Positions 17,295-26,001 of a stretch of DNA of 64,000 bases are shown in pieces; within the stretch, counting starts at the first letter, position 1; the number at the start of each line of letters is the position of its first letter. The stretch is from Bradyrhizobium sp. sGM-13. GTDB lineage: Bacteria; Pseudomonadota; Alphaproteobacteria; Rhizobiales; Xanthobacteraceae. The stretch is taken from the NCBI RefSeq assembly GCF_018398875.1, contig NZ_JAGWDK010000002.1, forward strand, positions 186,001 to 250,000, written 5' to 3'. Made by a program: the position numbers and the translations under genes. Below the pieces are notes generated by a model. That model had not been told where the DNA came from. It did no database searches and saw only the letters and a program-made list of their open reading frames with translations.

Positions 17295-18313
17295 GAGAAT
17301 TCTGGGTCGCCTCGGGCCATCACCTCACGCGCCGCGCGGATCATGGCGGGCTGGTCGCGACGCCCGAACTCATCATGGCCTATTTGGCGCGGCCCGAATT
17401 GATGCCGCCGGCCGACGCCTGCGAGGCCGAGCGCCATTTGCATGGGAGCCTGATGGCCGATCCGCTGCGCCCGGTCTCGAACGCCGATATCGCCGCGCTG
17501 GCCGATGCCGATGCGCGCGAAAACTGGTCCTTCATGGTGAATTTCCGCGATCGGCTGATGGCGGCGCCCTCGTTGGAGGCGGTCTATGTCGCGCTCGCCC
17601 GCAAGGGTGCCGGCGATCTGCCGCCGATCTTTCTGTCGCAATTGTGCCACCTGATCCTGCGCAACGCGCTCGAAGGCTGCGACGATCCTTATACGTTGCG
17701 TGCCGCGGAGCTGTTCTATCGCAGCCAACTGGCCGCCGTTCACGAAGGCACGTTGTTGCTCGCCGATGCGGAAGTCATCGAAGCGGAGCAGCATGCCCAG
17801 CACGACCTGCACTCATCGCCGCTCACGGCTATGCTGCAGCAGCCGAAGTCGTTCGGCGAGATGGACGTCATGGACGACGAAAACGCTTGGACCTACTGGT
17901 CGCGGTCGGATGCGCATGCGATGGTGATGAACATCGGCGGCAACAAGAAAGCGCGGGCTGGGCTCTGCCGGGTCATCGAGCGGTGGATCGCTCATCTGCT
18001 CGGCATCACCGTCAACGTCGAAACCATCGCCGCGATCGAGGATCGCGACTGGCGCTGGTTCATAGGCCTCGACAGCGAGGCGACGCGGATCGGCAATGCG
18101 CTGTGGCGCGGCGAGCGGCTGGAGGGCGGCATTGCCGAACGCATCGTAGCGCTGATGCGTCTGACGTTCGAAGATACGCGGCTGGTGGACGAGCGGGTCG
18201 GCGACAAGCCGGTTTACCTCATCCTCGCCATGGGCGCGGACAAGGTGGTGAGACTAAAGCCGCAAAATCTGGTTGCGGGGCTGCCGCTGGCCGCGGCCGC
18301 GAATGCCACATGA
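17291..18313 (+). CDS. DUF6352-type protein, formate dehydrogenase cluster
   Basis: A 340-residue, mostly helical cytoplasmic protein of an uncharacterised family. The N-terminus REFWVASGHHLTR with paired histidines and the central MDDENAWTYWSRSDAHAMVMN segment are distinctive and could bind a metal or cofactor, but this is not established. Translation is coupled to the DUF6505-type gene through an ATGA overlap and it is followed after 22 bp by the DUF3305 gene. Confidence 0.65.
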   Translation: MREFWVASGHHLTRRADHGGLVATPELIMAYLARPELMPPADACEAERHLHGSLMADPLRPVSNADIAALADADARENWSFMVNFRDRLMAAPSLEAVYVALARKGAGDLPPIFLSQLCHLILRNALEGCDDPYTLRAAELFYRSQLAAVHEGTLLLADAEVIEAEQHAQHDLHSSPLTAMLQQPKSFGEMDVMDDENAWTYWSRSDAHAMVMNIGGNKKARAGLCRVIERWIAHLLGITVNVETIAAIEDRDWRWFIGLDSEATRIGNALWRGERLEGGIAERIVALMRLTFEDTRLVDERVGDKPVYLILAMGADKVVRLKPQNLVAGLPLAAAANAT

Positions 18314-18335
18314 TCCACCGAATGGAGGATGGGAC

Positions 18336-18854
18336 ATGGCGATGACGGAAGCATCCCGCGAGGTCGGCGTGGTGGTGCGGCGCCGTTCGATCGACAATCC
18401 CTGGATCGACCAGTTGTGGTCGCCGGCAATGATCCTGGATGAGGTGCCCGCGACCGCACCCTGGACTGCGCTGTCCACCGAAGCCGACGCGACGATCTAT
18501 TACGCTGGATCGGCCAGCATCGACCTGTTCAGCTCGGAAACGGCGAACTACCGCGACAACCTTGCCGATGGGGAGCCGCGGATCTGGGTTGCGTTGCGGC
18601 GCCAGGATGGTGGTCCTGAGCTTGAGCTGACGAAAGTGACCGCCGACCCGACCGAAGGGGAGGCGATGTTCGAAAGCGGCTGCGACGTGATCGGCACGGT
18701 GCAGATGCCGCCTGAGATCGCGTCATGGATTGCCGCCTTCGTCGATCGATTCCATGTCGAGCGCGTGTTTCACAAGCGCAAGCGGGATCGCGCCAGCGGC
18801 GATCGGCCGCGCGTGCCGGGCGGCGGGCCGGACGAGAAGATGGGTCGCAAATGA
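18336..18854 (+). CDS. DUF3305 domain protein
   Basis: A 172-residue protein matching DUF3305, a family that co-occurs with DUF3306 and formate dehydrogenase genes. It opens with VGVVVRRRSIDNPWIDQLWSP and a LYAGSASIDLF-like pattern (YYAGSASIDLF). The C-terminal 35 residues are basic and low in complexity. No signal peptide is seen. Start ATG 18336 follows ATGGAGGAT. The stop overlaps the DUF3306 start by 4 bp, so the pair should be made in fixed proportion. Confidence 0.75.
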   Translation: MAMTEASREVGVVVRRRSIDNPWIDQLWSPAMILDEVPATAPWTALSTEADATIYYAGSASIDLFSSETANYRDNLADGEPRIWVALRRQDGGPELELTKVTADPTEGEAMFESGCDVIGTVQMPPEIASWIAAFVDRFHVERVFHKRKRDRASGDRPRVPGGGPDEKMGRK

Positions 18855-19555
18855 GTGGTCCGGACGAAGCCGATCGAGACAAGAGCTTTCTGGCGCGATG
18901 GTCGCAGCGCAAGCAGGAAGCCAAACAGACCGAGCCGAAGCGGGATACGCCGGCTGCCGAAAGCGGCGATTCGCCAGCTCCACCCTCAGCGCAAGCCGAG
19001 GCGGTCGAGCCGGAGTTCGATCTCTCGACGCTGCCCAAGCTCGAGGAGCTGACAGAAGCCACCGATATAACTGCCTTTCTTCGTAAAGGCGTTCCCGACC
19101 ATTTGCGGAATGCAGCTTTGCGAAAGTCCTGGGCGTTGGACCCCGCGATTCGCAACTACGTCAGTCCAGCACTTGAATATGCCTACGACTGGAACGCACC
19201 GGGCGGAGTGCCCGGCGGTGGCGAGCTCGGCGCAGGCGTCGATGTGGCGCGGCTGGTCGCGCAAATCATGGGCGAGCAGACGGCCGAAACAACGAATTCC
19301 GACGCAAATTCCGGAACCGAGATGGCAGGTCCTTCGCCACAACCGGCTGAACGTGAAGTCTCGGCAAAACCGCAGGAGTACCTTCCTGAGGAGTCTCCGC
19401 GACAGTCTCATGAACCCTCGACAGAAACGGAACTCGTTTCAGAAGCGAAACGGGGTACAGGGGAACCCGCATCGGTGGGCGAATCAGAGGCAGCGAAATC
19501 TGTTGCATCGCAGCAACGAGTGCGACGCCATGGCACCGCAAAACCAATTGTTTAG
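18851..19555 (+). CDS. DUF3306 domain protein
   Basis: A 234-residue protein of the DUF3306 family. The conserved half (about residues 13-140) contains FLARWSQRKQEAK and the block ITAFLRKGVPDHLRNAALRKSW, followed by NAPGGVPGGGELG. The last third is a charged, probably disordered tail. Cytoplasmic, no membrane segment. It is the last gene of the operon that begins at 15977; two palindromes follow before the HTH-TorD gene. Function unknown; the family travels with formate dehydrogenase. Confidence 0.75.
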   Translation: MSGPDEADRDKSFLARWSQRKQEAKQTEPKRDTPAAESGDSPAPPSAQAEAVEPEFDLSTLPKLEELTEATDITAFLRKGVPDHLRNAALRKSWALDPAIRNYVSPALEYAYDWNAPGGVPGGGELGAGVDVARLVAQIMGEQTAETTNSDANSGTEMAGPSPQPAEREVSAKPQEYLPEESPRQSHEPSTETELVSEAKRGTGEPASVGESEAAKSVASQQRVRRHGTAKPIV

Positions 19556-19572
19556 ACAAAAGTATTTGCGGA

Positions 19573-19618
19573 CATAGGCCCCGCCTATGCTACAAATTTC
19601 TTCCTGGAATAATTCCAG
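19573..19618. promoter_or_regulatory. Two perfect palindromes upstream of the HTH-TorD gene
   Basis: CATAGGC-CCC-GCCTATG (19573-19589) and CTGGAAT-A-ATTCCAG (19604-19618) are perfect inverted repeats whose centres are 30 bp apart, about three helical turns. They lie 63-108 bp before the HTH-TorD start. They are candidate operators, possibly for that protein itself. A weaker hairpin, GTGCCT-n7-AGGCAC, follows at 19630-19648. Confidence 0.55.
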
Positions 19619-19680
19619 TTCTAAAGTGTGTGCCTGAATAAGAGGCACGCGGGCGCGGGCGGGGAGATATCGGTAGCACC

Positions 19681-20469
19681 ATGCGTGATGCCGGACTGGA
19701 ACTAGCAATTAAGGCAGCAGGTGGCGTCGGATCGCTGGCGCGGGGGTTAGGCATTGCGCAGCCCTCCGTTTCCGCATGGTCGCGTATTCCCGCCGAGCGG
19801 GTTCTCGCGGTCGAGACACTGACGCAGGTGGACCGTTTCGCCCTTCGCCCCGATCTCTACGGATCGTCCGAGGATCAGGTGACATCGAAACCCGAAATCG
19901 ACGAGATCGACCAACTGCGTGCCGCTGAATACGGCCTGTTGTCGTTGCTGCTTGGCAAGGCGCCGGATGCGGAAACGCTGCAACAGGTTGCCACGCTGAA
20001 GGGCGACGGCTCCGATCTCGGCATGGCGCATGTCGAACTCGCATCTGCCGCTGCGGCGACGGATGATCGCGCCGTCAGCAAGGAGTTCTTCGATCTTTTC
20101 ATCGGGCTCGGTCGCGGCGAACTGCTGCCCTATGCTTCCTATTATCTCACCGGCTTTCTTCACGAGCGTCCGCTGGCGCGGGTGCGCGAGGATCTGCGTG
20201 CGCTCGGAATCGAGCGCGCAGGTACCTCGCGTGAGCCGGAAGATCACATCGCCATCCTGCTCGAAGTCATGGCGGGCCTCGCACGCGGCGACTTCGAGGC
20301 CGAGTTCGCCGAGCATGCGCGCTTTTTCGAGCGTCATCTCAAGCCATGGGCGGCGCGGATGTTCGCCGATCTCGAAATGTCGCAATCGGCGCGCTTCTAC
20401 CGCGCCGTCGGCCGCACCGGCCGTGTCTTCATGGAATTGGAATCTGAGGCCTTCACGCTGTCCGAGTGA
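19681..20469 (+). CDS. TorD-family chaperone with an N-terminal YdaS/Cro-like DNA-binding domain
   Basis: A 262-residue two-domain protein. Residues about 1-62 look like a Cro/YdaS-type helix-turn-helix (AGGVGSLARGLGIAQPSVSAW, then RFALRPDLYG, the usual end of YdaS domains). Residues about 75-262 match the helical TorD/DmsD chaperone family, with the ASYYLTGFLHERPLARVREDL block and DHIAILLEVMAGL. TorD proteins bind Tat signal peptides and the apo-molybdoenzyme before cofactor insertion. It lies directly before the Tat peptide and fdhA, so its client is probably FdhA. The fusion could couple enzyme maturation to transcription. Confidence 0.82.
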   Translation: MRDAGLELAIKAAGGVGSLARGLGIAQPSVSAWSRIPAERVLAVETLTQVDRFALRPDLYGSSEDQVTSKPEIDEIDQLRAAEYGLLSLLLGKAPDAETLQQVATLKGDGSDLGMAHVELASAAAATDDRAVSKEFFDLFIGLGRGELLPYASYYLTGFLHERPLARVREDLRALGIERAGTSREPEDHIAILLEVMAGLARGDFEAEFAEHARFFERHLKPWAARMFADLEMSQSARFYRAVGRTGRVFMELESEAFTLSE

Positions 20470-20502
20470 CGGTGAAAGGCGACGAGAATAGGAGAGATCG
20501 CA

Positions 20503-20718
20503 ATGAGCAAGCCATCTGAGAGTAAGGGAAAGTCACAGGCCGCGGGGGTGGATCGGCGCAGCCTGTTTCTGATGGGCGGTTCGGCGGTCGCCGCGGCAGC
20601 CGTTGTCCCGCTTACTGGAAGCGAGGCGGCTGCGGACGAGTCGCAGGCCGAGCGCGTCAAGGCGCGCTACAAGGAAAGCGACCACGTCAAGAATTTCTAT
20701 CGCGTCAACCGCTATTGA
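20503..20718 (+). CDS. Formate dehydrogenase region small Tat-signal protein
   Basis: A 71-residue protein made mostly of a twin-arginine signal (VDRRSLFLMGGSAVAAAA, Tat motif at residues 17-23), followed by a short charged tail ending VKNFYRVNRY. It corresponds to the small Tat target commonly found immediately before respiratory formate dehydrogenase genes. The exported part is only about 30 residues. It begins behind AGGAGAGA and lies 13 bp before fdhA. It may assist assembly or export of FdhA; the role is unproven. Confidence 0.85.
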   Translation: MSKPSESKGKSQAAGVDRRSLFLMGGSAVAAAAVVPLTGSEAAADESQAERVKARYKESDHVKNFYRVNRY

Positions 20719-20731
20719 TGGGACCACGCAC

Positions 20732-23698
20732 ATGTTGATGAAGCGAAGAGATGGATCCGCGGGCAGGGCGCGTTTGCAGGGTATCGCCGCCGGCCTCGCG
20801 TCGGGAGTTCTCGACCGCCGTACGTTTCTGCGGCGGTCCGGTCTGGCGGCCGGCGCGGGCGCTGCGATCGGCCTGATGCCGCTCGGCTCGGTGCGCAAGG
20901 CGCAGGCAGGGCCTGAGAAGGTCGGCGCGTCCACCGAAATCAGAAAGAACATCTGCACGCATTGCTCGGTCGGCTGCACCGTGATCGCCGAAGTGCAGAA
21001 CGGCGTCTGGGTCGGCCAGGAGCCGGCCTGGGACAGCCCGATCAACCGCGGCTCGCATTGCGCCAAGGGCGCAGCCGTGCGCGAACTCGTCCATGGCGAC
21101 CGCCGGCTGAAATATCCGATGAAGCTGGTCAACGGCGAGTGGCAGAAGATCTCGTGGGATCAGGCCATCAACGAGATCGGCGACAAGATGCTGGAGATCC
21201 GCGCCAAGTCCGGCGCCGATTCCGTCTATCTGCTCGGCTCCGCGAAGTTCTCCAACGAGGGCGGCTATCTGTTCCGCAAGTTCGCGGCGTTCTGGGGCAC
21301 CAATTCGATCGATCACCAGGCCCGCATCTGTCATTCGACCACCGTCGCCGGCGTCGCCAATACCTGGGGCTACGGCGCGATGACGAATTCCTACAATGAC
21401 ATGCGCAACTCGAAGACGATCATCTTCATGGGATCGAACGCCGCCGAAGCGCATCCAGTGTCGTTGCAGCACATCCTTTCCGGCAAGGAGCTCAATCGCG
21501 CCAACGTATTCGTGCTCGATCCGCGCTTCACCCGCACCGCGGCGCATGCAACCGAATATGTTAGATTCCGCGGCGGCACCGATATTGCCGTGATCTGGGG
21601 CATGTTGCACCACATCTTTAACAATGGCTGGGAAGACAAGGAATTCATCAAGCAACGCGTCTACGGCATGGACCAGATCCGCGCCGAAGTTGCGAAGTGG
21701 ACGCCAGAAGAGGTCGAGCGCGTCACCGGCATTCCCGGCGAGCAACTGAAGAAAGTTGCCGAGACCTTTGCCAAGCAGAAGCCATCGACCATTGTCTGGT
21801 GCATGGGCGGCACCCAGCATACGGTCGGCACGGCCAACGTCCGCGCTTACTGCAACCTGCTGCTGGCGACCGGCAATGTCGGCTCCTTCGGCTCGGGCGC
21901 CAACATCTTCCGCGGCCACTGCAACGTGCAGGGCGCGACCGATATCGGGCTCGATATCGTGACGCTGCCGCTCTACTACGGCCTCGTCGAAGGCGCCTGG
22001 AAGCATTGGGCGCGCGTCTGGGAAGTTGAGTACGACTACCTGCAGTCGCGCTTCGACGAAGTGCCAGCGAAGGCGGGCCGTCCGGCACGCACCCGCAAGC
22101 AGAACATGGAGCTGCCGGGCATCCCGTGGACCCGCTGGTTCGATGCGACGCTGTCCAACCCCGACGACGTCGATCAGCGCGACGCCGTGAAGGGCGTGGT
22201 CATCATGGGCCATGGCGGTAACACCGTGCCGCGTATGACGGAGATGGTGAAGGGCCTCGAAAAGCTCGAGCTGCTGGTGGTCGCCGATCCGCATCCGACA
22301 ACCTTTGCCGCGATCTCCGAGCGCAAGAACGGCACCTACCTGCTGCCGGCCTGCACCCAGTTCGAAACTTCCGGCTCGCGCACGGCGTCCAACCGTTCGC
22401 TGCAGTGGGGCGAGCAGATCGTCAAGCCGATCTTCGAATCGAAGGACGACTACGAGATCATCTATCGGCTGTCGGAAAAGCTCGGCTTCGCCGACAAGAT
22501 GTTCAAGAACATCAAGGTCGAGAACAAGCATCCGTCGGCCGAGGACCTCTTGCGGGAAATCAACCGCGGCGGCTTCTCGACCGGCTATTCCGGCCAGTCG
22601 CCGGAGCGGTTGAAGGCGCACATGAAGAACCAGGGCAAGTTCGACCTGGTGACCCTGCGCGCCAAGGCGGACGAGCCGGAGATCGGCGGTGACTATTACG
22701 GCCTGCCGTGGCCGTGCTGGGGCACGCCGCAGATCCGACATCCGGGCACGCACACGCTCTACAACACCAACCTGCACGCCAAGGATGGCGGCGGCACGTT
22801 CCGCGCGCGCTTCGGCGTGGTCTACGAGGAGAAGCAGCCGGACGGCTCGGTCAAGAATGTCAACATGCTGTCCGAAGGATCCTACAGCAAGGGGTCGGAG
22901 CTCACTGACGGCTATCCCGAGTTCACCTATGGCGTGCTCAAGAAGCTCGGCTGGGACAAGGATCTGACCGCGGACGAGCTTGCGACCATCAACAAGATCG
23001 GCGGCAACAACCCTGATGGCGTCGGCTGGGCGGTCGACCTGTCGGGCGGCATTATCCGTGTCACGCTGGAGCACGGCGTGATGGCGTATGGCAACGGCAA
23101 GGCCCGCGCGGTGGCGTGGAATCTGCCGGATCCCGTGCCGGTGCATCGCGAGCCGATCTACACCGCGCGGCCCGATCTCGTCGCAAAATATCCGACGCGT
23201 CCGGATGGGCGTCAGTTCCGCATGGCCAATGTGGGCTTCTCGATCCAGAAGGCGGCGGTCGAGAAGGGGCTCGCCAAGCAATTCCCGATCATCCTGACTT
23301 CGGGACGCCTCGTTGAATACGAAGGCGGCGGCGAAGAGACCCGATCCAATAAATGGCTCGCGGAATTGCAGCAGGACATGTTCGTGGAGGTCAACACCTC
23401 GGATGCCGCCGAGCGCGGTATCAAGGATGGCGGCTGGGTTTGGGTTTACGGTCCGGAAAACAGCTCGAAGGCCCGCGTCAAGGCGCTGGTCACCGACCGC
23501 GTCGGCAAGGGGGTGGCGTTCATGCCATTCCACTTCTCCGGCTGGTTCCAGGGCGTCGACCAACGCGGCAAATATCCGAAGGGCTCAGACCCGATCGTGC
23601 TGGGCGAAAGCGTCAACACGATCACGTCCTACGGCTACGACCCGGTCACCGGCATGCACGAGGGCAAGGTGACCCTGTGCCAGATCCAAGCGGCGTGA
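20732..23698 (+). CDS. fdhA: Respiratory formate dehydrogenase, catalytic molybdopterin subunit
   Basis: A 988-residue catalytic subunit. A twin-arginine signal (DRRTFLRRSG, about residues 29-38) directs export, so the active site faces the periplasm. The N-terminal 4Fe-4S motif CTHCSVGC and a later CAKG are present. The metal-binding residue is Cys200 in ARICHST, where E. coli FdnG has selenocysteine, so no selenium is needed. The C-terminal molydopterin-dinucleotide-binding domain is present (TSGRLVEYEGGG to end). It oxidises formate to CO2 and passes electrons to FdhB. Start ATG 20732 is 13 bp after the Tat-peptide stop. Confidence 0.95.
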   Translation: MLMKRRDGSAGRARLQGIAAGLASGVLDRRTFLRRSGLAAGAGAAIGLMPLGSVRKAQAGPEKVGASTEIRKNICTHCSVGCTVIAEVQNGVWVGQEPAWDSPINRGSHCAKGAAVRELVHGDRRLKYPMKLVNGEWQKISWDQAINEIGDKMLEIRAKSGADSVYLLGSAKFSNEGGYLFRKFAAFWGTNSIDHQARICHSTTVAGVANTWGYGAMTNSYNDMRNSKTIIFMGSNAAEAHPVSLQHILSGKELNRANVFVLDPRFTRTAAHATEYVRFRGGTDIAVIWGMLHHIFNNGWEDKEFIKQRVYGMDQIRAEVAKWTPEEVERVTGIPGEQLKKVAETFAKQKPSTIVWCMGGTQHTVGTANVRAYCNLLLATGNVGSFGSGANIFRGHCNVQGATDIGLDIVTLPLYYGLVEGAWKHWARVWEVEYDYLQSRFDEVPAKAGRPARTRKQNMELPGIPWTRWFDATLSNPDDVDQRDAVKGVVIMGHGGNTVPRMTEMVKGLEKLELLVVADPHPTTFAAISERKNGTYLLPACTQFETSGSRTASNRSLQWGEQIVKPIFESKDDYEIIYRLSEKLGFADKMFKNIKVENKHPSAEDLLREINRGGFSTGYSGQSPERLKAHMKNQGKFDLVTLRAKADEPEIGGDYYGLPWPCWGTPQIRHPGTHTLYNTNLHAKDGGGTFRARFGVVYEEKQPDGSVKNVNMLSEGSYSKGSELTDGYPEFTYGVLKKLGWDKDLTADELATINKIGGNNPDGVGWAVDLSGGIIRVTLEHGVMAYGNGKARAVAWNLPDPVPVHREPIYTARPDLVAKYPTRPDGRQFRMANVGFSIQKAAVEKGLAKQFPIILTSGRLVEYEGGGEETRSNKWLAELQQDMFVEVNTSDAAERGIKDGGWVWVYGPENSSKARVKALVTDRVGKGVAFMPFHFSGWFQGVDQRGKYPKGSDPIVLGESVNTITSYGYDPVTGMHEGKVTLCQIQAA

Positions 23699-23712
23699 GA
23701 GGAGAATAGATC

Positions 23713-24309
23713 ATGGCTCGCGTCAAATTTCTTTGTGATGCCGACCGTTGCATCGAGTGCAATGCATGCGTGACCGCCTGCAAGAACGAACATGAAGTGC
23801 CGTGGGGCATCAATCGCCGCCGCGTCGTCACCATCAATGACGGCAAGCCCGGCGAACGCTCGGTCTCTATGGCCTGCATGCACTGCACGGATGCGCCGTG
23901 CGCCGCGGTTTGCCCGGTGTCGTGCTTCTACACCACCGCCGACGGCGTCGTGCTGCACTCCAAGGATCTGTGCATCGGCTGCGGCTACTGCTTCTACGCC
24001 TGTCCGTTCGGCGCGCCGCAATATCCGAAGGTCGGCAACTTCGGATCGCGCGGCAAGATGGACAAGTGCACCTACTGCGCGGGCGGGCCGGAAGCCGACT
24101 CCACCCCGGCCGAATACGCCAAATACGGCGCCAACCGTCTGGCCGAAGGCAAGCTGCCGATTTGCGCCGAGATGTGCTCGACCAAATCACTGCTCGCCGG
24201 CGACGGCGCGATCATCGCCGAGATCTACAAGGAGCGGGTGATGAAGCGCGGCTATGGCTCGGGCATGTGGGGCTGGAAGACGGCCTACAGCGATTCACCG
24301 ACCGGCTGA
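23713..24309 (+). CDS. fdhB: Formate dehydrogenase iron-sulfur (beta) subunit
   Basis: A 198-residue ferredoxin-like electron-transfer subunit with four cysteine groups, CIECNACVTAC, CMHCTDAPCAAVC, CIGCGYCFYAC and CTYC...CAEMC, enough for four 4Fe-4S clusters. It has no Tat or Sec signal, as expected for co-export with FdhA. It has no C-terminal anchor helix, unlike E. coli FdnH, so contact with the membrane must be through FdhC. The gene follows fdhA by 14 bp with GAGAGGAGAA as ribosome site. Confidence 0.93.
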   Translation: MARVKFLCDADRCIECNACVTACKNEHEVPWGINRRRVVTINDGKPGERSVSMACMHCTDAPCAAVCPVSCFYTTADGVVLHSKDLCIGCGYCFYACPFGAPQYPKVGNFGSRGKMDKCTYCAGGPEADSTPAEYAKYGANRLAEGKLPICAEMCSTKSLLAGDGAIIAEIYKERVMKRGYGSGMWGWKTAYSDSPTG

Positions 24310-24316
24310 TGCAACG

Positions 24317-24340
24317 GCCGCCGCGCTTCGGCGCGGCGGC
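24317..24340 (+). terminator. UUCG-capped hairpin between fdhB and fdhC
   Basis: A perfect 10-bp stem, GCCGCCGCGC and GCGCGGCGGC, closes the very stable tetraloop TTCG, starting 7 bp after the fdhB stop. No T-run follows, so full termination is unlikely. It may protect the fdhAB message or lower fdhC expression. Confidence 0.7.
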
Positions 24341-24376
24341 ATCAGGGTAATTCCGATAACCGAAAGGCGTTGGCAA

Positions 24377-25402
24377 ATGCCAGGCTCACTTTCAATTCTC
24401 AGATTCGCGGTGTTCAAACCGCTGTTCGCCGCATTCGCTTTGCTGTTCGTTCTCGCACAGCCTGCGGCCGCACAGATTTCCTTCAAGCCGACCGCCGAGG
24501 CCGTTCAGGAAGACAAGCTTCTGAACGCGCTGAAGGAGGGCGACAAGATCACCGGGCGCGTATCGATCCCCGACGGGATGGCTGCCAGCTTGATCCAGCC
24601 CGCCGGGCGCGACTGGCGCGACTTCCAGCGTAGCAAGCTGCCCTGGATCGGCGGCATTTCCATCCTCGGCATGCTGGCTGTGCTCGCGATCTTCCTGATG
24701 GTGCGCGGCCGGATTCGCGTGCATGAGGGGTTCTCAGGGAAGACGATGCTGCGGTTCGCCAGTTTCGAGCGGTTTACACACTGGCTCACGGCAAGTTGCT
24801 TCATCATCTTGGCGCTCTCGGGCCTGAACGTCAGCTTCGGACGCGCCCTGATCTTGCCGCTGTTCGGCCCCGACGCTTTTGCGACCATGTCGGCCTGGGC
24901 CAAGCTTGCGCACAACTACCTGGCATTCCCCTTCATGCTGGGGCTTGCGATCATGTTCCTGATCTGGATCAAGGATAACATTCCGAGCAAGCTCGATTGG
25001 GAATGGCTCAAGCAGGGCGGGGGCCTTCTGTCTGACGACAAGCATCCGCCGGCCAAGCGTTTCAACGCGGGCCAGAAGGGCATCTTCTGGATCGTGATCA
25101 TCGGCGGCGTGCTGATGTCGGTGTCGGGCTGGTTCCTGCTATTCCCGTATCTCCCGGGCAACGTCACGGCGCTCCAGTTCTGGACCGTGATCCACGCCGT
25201 GATCGCGATGCTCTTCATCGCCGCTATGCTGGCGCACATCTATATCGGCTCGATCGGCATGGAGGGGGCGTTTGATGCGATGGGAACGGGTGAGGTCGAT
25301 CTCAACTGGGCCAAGGAACATCACGCGATCTGGGTCAAGGAACAGCAGGCAAAGGGCGAAGCTCCATCTGATGGCACGGCCCGCGCAGTACCGGCCGAAT
25401 AG
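24377..25402 (+). CDS. fdhC: Formate dehydrogenase cytochrome b (gamma) subunit
   Basis: A 341-residue membrane subunit. An N-terminal signal-like helix (about residues 1-33, ending AQPAAAQ) is followed by a periplasmic stretch, a membrane helix near 91-112 and the four-helix cytochrome b556 core. Heme ligands are probably histidines in FERFTHWLTA, AKLAHNYLAF, VIHAVIA and MLAHIYIG. It takes electrons from FdhB to the quinone pool. The ATG at 24377 fits the signal-peptide start; a longer upstream frame crosses the UUCG hairpin. Confidence 0.92.
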   Translation: MPGSLSILRFAVFKPLFAAFALLFVLAQPAAAQISFKPTAEAVQEDKLLNALKEGDKITGRVSIPDGMAASLIQPAGRDWRDFQRSKLPWIGGISILGMLAVLAIFLMVRGRIRVHEGFSGKTMLRFASFERFTHWLTASCFIILALSGLNVSFGRALILPLFGPDAFATMSAWAKLAHNYLAFPFMLGLAIMFLIWIKDNIPSKLDWEWLKQGGGLLSDDKHPPAKRFNAGQKGIFWIVIIGGVLMSVSGWFLLFPYLPGNVTALQFWTVIHAVIAMLFIAAMLAHIYIGSIGMEGAFDAMGTGEVDLNWAKEHHAIWVKEQQAKGEAPSDGTARAVPAE

Positions 25403-25437
25403 TCCGGTCAGGCGCAAGCAAAACGTGAGGAAGTGAC

Positions 25438-25593
25438 ATGAAATCATTTGTTGCGGCAGTAGCATTCGCAGTCGTTGCTGCTGTCGGCGTTGCGATGGTG
25501 CTCAACAACTTTCAGGAGTCGAGCTCCGTCGCCTTTACGACCACGGGCGCCAGGGTCAGCGATCCCGGCCACAATCTGATCGGCCCGGGCTGA
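25438..25593 (+). CDS. Small single-helix membrane protein next to fdhC
   Basis: A 51-residue protein starting at ATG 25438 behind GTGAGGAAG. Residues about 3-22 form a hydrophobic helix (FVAAVAFAVVAAVGVAMV), followed by a short polar tail rich in serine, threonine and glycine. It lies 35 bp after fdhC and 8 bp before the DUF971 gene on the same strand. I do not recognise a named family. It could be a small FdhC partner, but nothing in the sequence proves this. Confidence 0.65.
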   Translation: MKSFVAAVAFAVVAAVGVAMVLNNFQESSSVAFTTTGARVSDPGHNLIGPG

Positions 25594-25601
25594 CGCCGGC
25601 G

Positions 25602-25988
25602 GTGGGCGCGCCTGACGTCACGCTGGCGTGGCCGGTCGAAATCCGTCTGCCGAAGGATCGCCGCAGCTTGCGCGTTACCTTCGACGATGGCCGCACATTC
25701 GATCTCTCCGCCGAATTGCTTCGGGTGACCAGCCCGTCGGCCGAAGTGCAGGGGCATTCCGAAGCCGAGCGCAAGACGGTCGGCGGCAAACGCAATGTCA
25801 CCATTCTTTCGGTCGATCCTGTCGGCAATTATGCCGTCAGAATAGGGTTCGACGATATGCACGCGACCGGCATCTACTCCTGGGCGTTCTTGCGCGATCT
25901 CGGTGAGAATGCCGAGCGGCGCTTTCAGGACTACCTCGACGACCTGCAAGCCAAGGGGCTCGACCGCGACAGGCCGGGCGTACGCTAA
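25602..25988 (+). CDS. DUF971 (GBBH-like N-terminal domain) protein
   Basis: A 128-residue protein that is a single DUF971 domain. Characteristic pieces are IRLPKDRRSLRVTFDDG, LRVTSPSAEVQGH and the closing GIYSWAFLRDL. The domain is the small beta-sheet module also found at the N-terminus of gamma-butyrobetaine hydroxylases and in some Fe-S assembly loci. Translation starts with GTG 25602. It lies in the formate dehydrogenase operon, 13 bp before the WD40-cytochrome gene, and could assist cofactor assembly. Confidence 0.8.
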   Translation: MGAPDVTLAWPVEIRLPKDRRSLRVTFDDGRTFDLSAELLRVTSPSAEVQGHSEAERKTVGGKRNVTILSVDPVGNYAVRIGFDDMHATGIYSWAFLRDLGENAERRFQDYLDDLQAKGLDRDRPGVR

Positions 25989-26001
25989 AGGGCCGGCGGT
26001 A

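Noticed and set aside
21329..21331. Possible selenocysteine position in the formate dehydrogenase
   Set aside because: The codon is TGT, cysteine, at residue 200; there is no in-frame TGA, so no SECIS element or Sec machinery is needed.
20705..23563. A 952-codon open frame on the minus strand across the formate dehydrogenase gene
   Set aside because: It is fully antisense to fdhA, which has clear motifs, and its amino-acid composition (histidine, arginine and aspartate rich) is that of a shadow frame in GC-rich DNA.
24254..24376. A longer start for the formate dehydrogenase cytochrome b gene
   Set aside because: The extra codons overlap the fdhB end and the UUCG hairpin and would remove the signal-like N-terminus from its proper position.
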